The notes beneath the pieces were generated by a model. It had not been told where the DNA came from, ran no database searches, and saw nothing but the letters and a program-made list of their open reading frames with translations. A stretch of 5,025 nucleotides of DNA, from positions 1 through 5,025 of the forward strand of contig WYEI01000222.1 in assembly GCA_009903905.1 (NCBI GenBank). Reading direction: 5' to 3'. The translations under genes were made by a program, and so were the position numbers. Positions 1-5,025 of the stretch are shown here, one piece after another (position 1 is the stretch's first letter; the number at the start of each line of letters is the position of its first letter). Origin of the DNA: Pyrobaculum sp. (GTDB lineage Archaea > Thermoproteota > Thermoprotei > Thermoproteales > Thermoproteaceae).

Positions 1-1184
1 TGACGTATACGGGCTACAACATAGAAGACGCCGTGATTCTGAACAAGGCGTCTGTGGAGCGCGGCATGCTTAGGTCTGTGTTTTATCGTACCTACGAGAC
101 CGAGGAGCAGAAGTACCCAGGTGGGGAGGAGGATAGGATTGAGATACCCGACAGCTCCGTGAAGGGGTACAGGGGGCCTGAGGCATACAGCCACCTTGAC
201 GAAGACGGCATCGCGCCGCCTGAGGCGTATGTGAGCAGTAGTGAAGTTATAATCGGCAAGACCTCGCCGCCTAGGTTCTACACCACGCTGGAGGCCGAGC
301 GCATCTTGAAGGAGAGGAGAGACGCCTCCATAGCCGTGAGACGCGGCGAGAAGGGCATAGTAGATAGGGTGATCATCACGGAGTCGCCGGAAGGCAACAA
401 GCTGGTCAAGGTGAGGCTGAGGGAGCTGAGGATCCCGGAGCTCGGCGATAAGTTCGCTTCGCGCCACGGCCAGAAGGGCGTCGTGGGCATGTTGCTTAGA
501 CATGAGGACATGCCGTTTACCGAGGAGGGCATCGTGCCGGACATAATCGTGAACCCGCACGCCCTGCCGTCCCGCATGACGGTGGCGCAACTGCTGGAGA
601 GCATGGCTGGAAAAGTGGGAGCCTCCACGGGTCAGCTGGTAGACGCCACGCCCTTTGAGGGGGTCAAGGAGGAGGATCTCCGAAAGCTCCTCCTCAAGCT
701 GGGATATAAGTGGGATGGGAAGGAGGTGATGTACAGCGGCATAACCGGCGAGAGGCTTGTGGCGGATATATTCATAGGGGTTGTGTACTACCAGAAGCTC
801 CACCACATGGTGGCCGATAAAATACATGCGAGGGCTAGAGGCCCCGTCCAGATACTCACCAGGCAACCCACTGAGGGGCGTTCGCGCGAGGGAGGCCTTA
901 GGCTCGGCGAGATGGAGAGAGACGTCTTGATAGCACACGGCGCCTCGGCGTTGCTCTACGAGAGGATGGTCGAGTCAAGCGATAAATACGTGATGTATGT
1001 CTGCGAGCTCTGCGGCCTCCCCGCGTATCTAGACGCCAAGAGCAACAAACCGAGATGCCCCATCCACGGCGACACGGGACAGTTCGCCAAGGTGACCGTG
1101 CCCTACGCCTTCAAGCTGTTGCTTCAGGAGCTCATTGCGCTGGGCATATACCCCAAGTTGGAGCTGGCCGAGGTTTTAGATTAA
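1..1184 (+). CDS. rpoB: DNA-directed RNA polymerase subunit B, C-terminal part (5' truncated)
   Basis: Second-largest subunit of archaeal RNA polymerase (Rpb2/bacterial beta counterpart), part of the cytoplasmic catalytic core. The gene runs in from the left: the first full codon is at base 3, giving 393 residues up to TAA at 1182-1184, about the last third of a normal ~1,100-residue B subunit. A GTG at 33 is internal, since the reading frame before it already encodes [10 protein letters not shown] with the conserved acidic pair (bases 24-29). In order follow the active-site motif [12 protein letters not shown] (444-479), EDMPFT (504-521) with the PSRMT segment after it, the hybrid-binding block [10 protein letters not shown] (816-845) and [16 protein letters not shown] (876-923). 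A C-terminal zinc site has ligands Cys at 1002 and 1011, Cys at 1056 and His at 1065 (CELC...CPIH); these are the only three cysteines in the visible part. Whether B is one chain or split B''/B' cannot be judged here, because the split point lies upstream; crenarchaea normally have one chain. Identification is very secure. Confidence 0.98.
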   Translation, partial: TYTGYNIEDAVILNKASVERGMLRSVFYRTYETEEQKYPGGEEDRIEIPDSSVKGYRGPEAYSHLDEDGIAPPEAYVSSSEVIIGKTSPPRFYTTLEAERILKERRDASIAVRRGEKGIVDRVIITESPEGNKLVKVRLRELRIPELGDKFASRHGQKGVVGMLLRHEDMPFTEEGIVPDIIVNPHALPSRMTVAQLLESMAGKVGASTGQLVDATPFEGVKEEDLRKLLLKLGYKWDGKEVMYSGITGERLVADIFIGVVYYQKLHHMVADKIHARARGPVQILTRQPTEGRSREGGLRLGEMERDVLIAHGASALLYERMVESSDKYVMYVCELCGLPAYLDAKSNKPRCPIHGDTGQFAKVTVPYAFKLLLQELIALGIYPKLELAEVLD

Positions 1185-1196
1185 ACTTTATATATT
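1180..1196 (+). promoter_or_regulatory. BRE/TATA promoter for rpoA1-rpoA2
   Basis: The 29-base gap after rpoB is strikingly AT-rich against GC-rich flanks. It contains CTTTATATATT (1186-1196), a close match to the archaeal TATA box, directly preceded by ATTAAA (1180-1185), which fits the crenarchaeal BRE pattern RNWAAW and overlaps the end of rpoB including its stop codon. TBP and TFB would bind here. Given the usual archaeal spacing (TATA centre about 24-28 bases upstream of the start site), transcription should begin at about 1214-1218, on or next to the rpoA1 GTG. That is the geometry of leaderless genes, which are common in Pyrobaculum and relatives. The promoter's activity is inferred; read-through from upstream of rpoB probably also occurs, since no terminator is visible. 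Confidence 0.75.
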
Positions 1197-1213
1197 GATT
1201 TGTATCTAACGCC

Positions 1214-3868
1214 GTGTCGTTAAGGGAGGAACTCGACACTATCCCCCGAAAGGTGATTAAATCTATTAAGTTCGGGGCCCTCAGCCCTGAGATCATCAGG
1301 AAGTACTCCGTGATGGAGGTCACCACCTCTGAGGTATACGATGAGGGCGGCCTCCCAGTGAGGGGCGGCATCGCGGACCGCAGGCTCGGCGTCGCCGAGC
1401 CCGGCTCGCGGTGTGAAACCTGCGGCCAGACACACGACGTGTGTCCAGGCCATTTTGGACACATTGAGCTGGTTAAGCCAGTTGTCCACGTGGAGTTCGC
1501 GAGGGTAATCTACGACGTGTTGAGGGCGACTTGCCCCAACTGCGGTCGCATTATGTTGAGGGATGAGGAGGCTAGGCGGTATAGGGAGAGGCTTACGAAG
1601 CTCAGGGGGCGTTGGAGGCTTCTAGCCCTGAATCTCCACGAGAAGATACGCAAGAAGGCTTCCGAGAGGACGACTTGCCCCCATTGTGGGTATAAGAGGA
1701 ATAAGATAAGGTTCGAAAGGCCTTACTACTTCTACGAGGAGACTGAGAGCGGGGCCTTGGTGAAGCTAGACCCCGAGGTGTTGAGGGATAGACTTGCCAA
1801 GGTCCCCGGGGAGGATCTAGAGCTGTTGGGCTTCAACCCGTCTGTGGCCAGGCCTGAGTGGGCTGTTTTGAAGGTTCTGCCCGTGCCGCCGCCTCATGTG
1901 AGGCCATCGATACAGCTAGAAACCGGCATAAGGTCCGAGGACGACTTGACGCACAAGCTCGTGGACATAATCCGCATGAACGAGAAGCTGAAGATCGCCA
2001 TAGAGACGGGCGCCCCCACCAATGTGGTTGATAACTTGTGGGATCTGCTCCAGTACCACGTGGCGACGTACTTCGACAACGAGCTCCCCGGCATACCTGT
2101 GGCTAAACACAGAGGCGGGAGGCCGCTTAAGGGCATCGCCCAGAGGCTTAAGGGGAAGGAGGGGAGGTTCAGGGGCTCCCTCTCCGGCAAGCGCGTCAAC
2201 TTCTCGGCGCGTACCGTCATCAGCCCCGACCCCCACATAAGTATCAACGAGGTCGGTGTGCCTGTGGACATAGCCAAGGTGCTGACAGTTCCGGAGAGGG
2301 TGACGACTTGGAACGTGGACGTCCTCCGTGAATATGTAATAAGGGGCCCCGAGGCTTGGCCGGGCGCCAACTACGTGGTGACGCCGGAGGGCAGGAGGAT
2401 AGATCTGCGCTACGTGAAGGATAGGAAGACGCTGGCGGACAGGCTTGCGCCTGGTTGGATCGTAGAGAGACATCTGCGAGATGGGGACATAGTTCTGTTT
2501 AACCGCCAGCCGAGTCTCCACAGGGTGTCCATGATGGGGCACCTGGTCAAGGTGTTGCCGGGGAGGACCTTTAGGCTCCACCTAGCCGTGTGTCCGCCGT
2601 ATAACGCCGACTTCGACGGAGATGAGATGAACCTACACGTGCCCCAGACTGAGGAGGCCCGGGCCGAGGCGCGGACTTTGATGCTTGTGGAGAAGCACAT
2701 AATTACCCCGCGCTACGGCGGCGCCATAATCGGCGCAAGGCAGGACTACATCATAGGCGCCTACCTCCTCTCGCACAAATCAACCTTCCTCACCAAGAAG
2801 GAAGTCGCCTTCCTGCTGGGGGCGGGAAAATCCGCTGAGGACCCGCCCGAGCCCGCCATTCTGCACCCCGTGGAGCTGTGGACAGGCAAGCAGATTATTT
2901 CTCACTTCCTCCCGAAGGACCTCAACTGGGTGCAGCCAACGGCCTTTAAGAGCAGGTGCCAAGACGCGTATAGGTGTTTTGGCGACGAGTGGATTATCGT
3001 CGTCAACGGTAATTTGGTGAAGGGGGTGTTGGACAAGAAGTCCATAGGCGCTGAGCAGGTGGACTCCCTGTGGCACAGGGTAGCCCGCGACTACCCGCCT
3101 GAGGTCGCCAGGCAGTGGCTGGACTCCTCCCTGAGGCTGTTTCTCAGGTTCCTGGACCTCAGGGGCTTCACCTTCGGCATGGACTCCATATATCTGCCGC
3201 CGGAGTCCTACAAAGAGCTAGACGAGCTAATTGAGGAGAGTCTGAAGAAGGCAGATGAGCTGATTGAGGAGTTTAGAAGCGGCCGTCTGGAGGCTATGCC
3301 AGGCTTCACTGTGGAGGAGACCTTTGAGAACAAGGTTACCGAGATAATGTCTAGAGTGCGCGAAGACGCGGCTACTGTAGTGGAGAGATACATACGCAAA
3401 GACGCAGAGGGCTACCTCATGGCTAAGACCGGCGCCAGAGGCAGCATCGTGAACATAGTCCAGATGGTCGCCACGCTGGGACAACAGACAATAAGGGGCG
3501 AGCGCATTAGGCGGGGCTACAGGACAAGGACTCTCCCGCACTTCTCGACAGGCGACATAGGCCCCTACGCAGGCGGCTTCGTTAGGAGGTGCTTTAGATG
3601 CGGCTTGTCACCTGTTGAGTACTTCTTCCACGCGGCCGCCGGCAGAGACGGCTTGATAGACACCGCGGTGCGTACGGCGCAGTCAGGCTACATGCAGAGA
3701 CGGCTGATCAACGCTCTGCAAGACGCATACACGGCCTACGACGGCACTGTTAGGTTCGGCGGCGAGACGCTGTTGCAGATGCTCTACGGCGAAGACGGCG
3801 TCGACGTAAGCCGCTCGGACCACGGGAAGATAGCCGATATAAAGTCGTTGAAACTCTGGATAAGATGA
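1214..3868 (+). CDS. rpoA1: DNA-directed RNA polymerase subunit A' (largest subunit, N-terminal part)
   Basis: A' is the N-terminal two thirds of the largest subunit (Rpb1/beta' counterpart) and carries the catalytic metal. Its 884 residues are a normal archaeal A' length. Residues C67, C70, C77 and H80 (CETC...CPGH) form the first clamp zinc site; C107/C110 with C155/C158 form the second. The stretch at ~300-345 (RGGRPLKGIAQRLKGKEGRF, then SGKRVNFSARTVISPDP) covers the lid/rudder and switch region. RQPSLHR is at 431-437 and the catalytic magnesium loop NADFDGD at 464-470, with D466, D468 and D470 (bases 2603-2623). GQQTIRGERIRRGYR (756-770) leads into the bridge helix (about 800-835, SGYMQRRLINAL). 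The chain ends after YGEDGVD, the usual A'/A'' break. GTG at 1214 is the first possible start after an in-frame TGA (1196-1198). No Shine-Dalgarno precedes it, which fits a leaderless start; an internal GTG at 1253 would remove 13 residues and still keep the family core. No intein or frameshift. Extra Cys pairs at 582/588 and 793/796 are unusual. Confidence 0.98.
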   Translation: MSLREELDTIPRKVIKSIKFGALSPEIIRKYSVMEVTTSEVYDEGGLPVRGGIADRRLGVAEPGSRCETCGQTHDVCPGHFGHIELVKPVVHVEFARVIYDVLRATCPNCGRIMLRDEEARRYRERLTKLRGRWRLLALNLHEKIRKKASERTTCPHCGYKRNKIRFERPYYFYEETESGALVKLDPEVLRDRLAKVPGEDLELLGFNPSVARPEWAVLKVLPVPPPHVRPSIQLETGIRSEDDLTHKLVDIIRMNEKLKIAIETGAPTNVVDNLWDLLQYHVATYFDNELPGIPVAKHRGGRPLKGIAQRLKGKEGRFRGSLSGKRVNFSARTVISPDPHISINEVGVPVDIAKVLTVPERVTTWNVDVLREYVIRGPEAWPGANYVVTPEGRRIDLRYVKDRKTLADRLAPGWIVERHLRDGDIVLFNRQPSLHRVSMMGHLVKVLPGRTFRLHLAVCPPYNADFDGDEMNLHVPQTEEARAEARTLMLVEKHIITPRYGGAIIGARQDYIIGAYLLSHKSTFLTKKEVAFLLGAGKSAEDPPEPAILHPVELWTGKQIISHFLPKDLNWVQPTAFKSRCQDAYRCFGDEWIIVVNGNLVKGVLDKKSIGAEQVDSLWHRVARDYPPEVARQWLDSSLRLFLRFLDLRGFTFGMDSIYLPPESYKELDELIEESLKKADELIEEFRSGRLEAMPGFTVEETFENKVTEIMSRVREDAATVVERYIRKDAEGYLMAKTGARGSIVNIVQMVATLGQQTIRGERIRRGYRTRTLPHFSTGDIGPYAGGFVRRCFRCGLSPVEYFFHAAAGRDGLIDTAVRTAQSGYMQRRLINALQDAYTAYDGTVRFGGETLLQMLYGEDGVDVSRSDHGKIADIKSLKLWIR
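3865..3868 (+). other. ATGA stop/start overlap of rpoA1 and rpoA2
   Basis: The rpoA2 ATG (3865-3867) overlaps the rpoA1 TGA (3866-3868) by four bases. The sequence just before it (bases 3847-3864) has no GGAGG-like or GGTGA-like Shine-Dalgarno motif, and there is no room for a promoter. A ribosome ending A' can restart directly on A'', which would keep the two halves of the largest subunit in matched amounts. The overlap is seen directly; coupling is inferred. Confidence 0.85.
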
Positions 3869-5004
3869 TCTCCAAACAAGATCTGTTGGCAAGGATCTCG
3901 CAGGTGTTGCCGCAACCGCTTTATAAAGAGCTTGAAAACGCCGTAAAAGACCTAGACAACGAGGGGGCACTCCGGCTGATATACCGCGTTCTCAAGCTCT
4001 ACACCACCTCCTTGATAGACCCAGGCGAGGCCATCGGGATCGTGACGGCTCAGTCAATCGGCGAGCCGGGTACCCAGATGATTCTGCGTTCTTTCCACTA
4101 CGCAGGTCTGAGGGAGTTCTCCATGGCGAGAGGTTTGCCCAGGTTGATAGAAATAGTCGACGCCAGAAGGAACCCGTCTACCCCGCTTATGTTCATCTAC
4201 CTAAAGCCGCCCCACAACAAGAGCAAGGAGGCCGCCGAGGCCGTCGCGAAGAAGATACAGCAGGTGACGCTGGAGATGCTGGCTAAGGAGGTCGATGTGG
4301 ACTACGTGGCTGGCGCTGTGACGATCACGTTGGACCCAGACCAGCTGAAGTACCGCGGGTTGAGCCTAAAAGACGTGGAGAAGATAGTAAGCAAGGCAAA
4401 GGGGAAAGACCTCTCGGTCTCCATGCGCGGATACACAATTACGGTGTCGCTGACGACTCCTGACGTGTTAAAGATCAGGAAGGCGCGGGACAAGATCCTA
4501 CAAATCAAGGTGTCCGGCATAAAGGGGGTGAGGAAGGTCGTGCTCCAGTACGACTCTAAAAACGATGAGTGGTTTATAGTGACCGAAGGCACCAACCTAG
4601 AGGCGGTGCTCCAGCTGGAGGAGGTGGACCCCACGAGGACGTACAGCAACGACCTCCACGAAGTTGAGGAAGTCTTGGGCATCGAGGCGGCTAGGTCTCT
4701 GGTGGCGCAGGAGATCAAACGCGTCTTGGACGAGCAAGGCCTCGACGTGGACACCCGCCACATGTACCTAGTCGCAGACGCGATGACTTGGTCAGGCAGA
4801 CTAAAGCCCATAGGACGCCACGGAGTTGTCGGGGCGAAGGAGTCGCCCCTAGCCCGCGCCGCCTTTGAGGTCACCGTGAAGACGCTTGTGGAGGCCGCGG
4901 TGAGGGGGGAGGACGAACAGTTCAAAGGCGTCGTGGAGAACATAATCGCCGGCAAATACGTCCCCGTAGGCACAGGCATAGTCAGGCTTTTGATGCAGTT
5001 CTAG
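3865..5004 (+). CDS. rpoA2: DNA-directed RNA polymerase subunit A'' (largest subunit, C-terminal part)
   Basis: A'' completes the largest subunit (C-terminal third of Rpb1/beta'), adding the trigger loop, jaw and C-terminal clamp part. It has 379 residues, close to the usual archaeal size, ATG start, TAG stop at 5002-5004. After a ~50-residue N-terminal helical segment comes DPGEAIGIVTAQSIGEPGTQ (52-71), then the trigger loop MILRSFHYAG (72-81) with the family's catalytic histidine as H78 (bases 4096-4098) and L74, both contacting the incoming nucleotide in known structures. GLPRLIEIVDARRNPSTP (90-107) follows. A less conserved jaw region (~115-240) leads to the conserved C-terminal block: NDLHEVEEVLGIEAARSLVA (262-281), EQGLDVDTRHMYLVADAMT (290-308), GRHGVVGAKESPLARAAFEV (317-336) and FKGVVENIIAG (353-363). 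The protein contains no cysteine. Trigger-loop positions I73, S76 and M87-A88 differ from the forms I remember as common. Translation is probably coupled to rpoA1 through the ATGA overlap. Confidence 0.98.
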   Translation: MISKQDLLARISQVLPQPLYKELENAVKDLDNEGALRLIYRVLKLYTTSLIDPGEAIGIVTAQSIGEPGTQMILRSFHYAGLREFSMARGLPRLIEIVDARRNPSTPLMFIYLKPPHNKSKEAAEAVAKKIQQVTLEMLAKEVDVDYVAGAVTITLDPDQLKYRGLSLKDVEKIVSKAKGKDLSVSMRGYTITVSLTTPDVLKIRKARDKILQIKVSGIKGVRKVVLQYDSKNDEWFIVTEGTNLEAVLQLEEVDPTRTYSNDLHEVEEVLGIEAARSLVAQEIKRVLDEQGLDVDTRHMYLVADAMTWSGRLKPIGRHGVVGAKESPLARAAFEVTVKTLVEAAVRGEDEQFKGVVENIIAGKYVPVGTGIVRLLMQF

Positions 5005-5025
5005 GCCCCAGCGGATTCCGCCCAC
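5005..5025 (+). other. Short 3' tail after rpoA2
   Basis: These last 21 bases follow the rpoA2 stop and are GC-rich. They contain an 11-base palindrome, GCGGATTCCGC (5011-5021), five-base arms around a central T. There is no T-run, TATA box or clear start codon on the + strand. Many crenarchaea have rpl30e, nusA and rps12 genes after rpoA2, but the window ends too soon to tell whether that holds here or whether a convergent gene enters from the right. Confidence 0.4.

Noticed and set aside
33..35. GTG as a start codon for a shorter B protein
   Set aside because: The upstream codons from base 3 already encode the conserved [10 protein letters not shown] motif in the same frame, so this GTG is an internal valine.
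669..695. Perfect 8-base inverted repeat (GAGGAGGA / TCCTCCTC, 11-base loop) in rpoB
   Set aside because: It falls out of the codons for Glu-Glu-Asp and Leu-Leu-Leu in a variable part of B, with no T-run and no nearby gene boundary, so coding bias explains it.
2022..2240. 72-codon open frame on the + strand in another frame within rpoA1
   Set aside because: It is Arg/Ser/Thr-rich, has no motif, and is embedded in the conserved lid/switch region of A'; a frame shadow.
1916..2581. Long open frame of 221 codons on the minus strand inside rpoA1, and a second overlapping one at 1894-2370
   Set aside because: Both oppose the most conserved part of A', overlap one another, and look low in domain content (many His/Pro/Arg or Ser/Thr). 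They are shadows of rpoA1.
3919..3928. Palindromic TATA-like CTTTATAAAG early in rpoA2
   Set aside because: It encodes Leu-Tyr-Lys within the gene, has no clear BRE, and no start codon sensibly placed downstream for a separate product.
4302..4979. Long open frame of 225 codons on the minus strand inside rpoA2
   Set aside because: It lies wholly opposite a highly conserved gene, its translation is rich in Ser/Thr/Arg with no recognisable domain, and no promoter is apparent. Such shadow frames are expected in GC-rich coding DNA.
1..5025. CRISPR arrays, insertion sequences, tRNA/rRNA genes, inteins, toxin-antitoxin or defence genes
   Set aside because: The three polymerase genes fill the window except for 29- and 21-base gaps. 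No direct-repeat array or terminal inverted repeat was found, and the conserved blocks of all three proteins run on without an intein insertion.

Overview
The window carries the end of an archaeal RNA polymerase large-subunit locus, with three collinear genes on the + strand and almost no spacer: the 3' third of rpoB (subunit B), complete rpoA1 (A'), and complete rpoA2 (A''). The largest subunit is split into A' and A'' at the usual archaeal break point, so this is an archaeon and not a lineage with a fused rpoA, such as known Thaumarchaeota. The GC-rich coding sequence, heavy use of AGG/AGA for Arg and ATA for Ile, scarce cysteines, and a TATA promoter pressed against a GTG start codon suggest a hyperthermophilic crenarchaeon. 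Thermoproteales (Pyrobaculum/Thermoproteus-like) is my best guess from style; no 16S or other marker here proves it.

Layout: bases 1-1184 are rpoB, entered in mid-gene just before the [10 protein letters not shown] motif and ending at TAA. A 29-base gap (1185-1213) holds a well-formed BRE/TATA element whose BRE overlaps the rpoB stop region. rpoA1 (1214-3868) starts at GTG, close to where transcription from that TATA box should begin, so its mRNA from this promoter would be leaderless or nearly so. rpoA2 (3865-5004) starts inside the rpoA1 stop codon (ATGA overlap). The last 21 bases are non-coding on present evidence and hold only a short 11-base palindrome.

Together the products build most of the catalytic core. 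B supplies the hybrid-binding and active-site lysine/arginine segment and a zinc-binding clamp segment. A' supplies the clamp zinc sites, the NADFDGD magnesium triad, the funnel and the bridge helix. A'' supplies the trigger loop and the jaw/C-terminal clamp part. Catalysis needs A' and A'' side by side, which fits their overlapping, probably translationally coupled genes. The internal promoter would let A'/A'' be made partly independently of B.

I looked for an undescribed system and did not find one; this is a core housekeeping locus. The points worth a second look are small: the internal leaderless promoter, unusual residues in the bridge helix and trigger loop, and two extra cysteine pairs in A' outside the zinc sites. 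Comparisons with other polymerases are from memory, not from an alignment.
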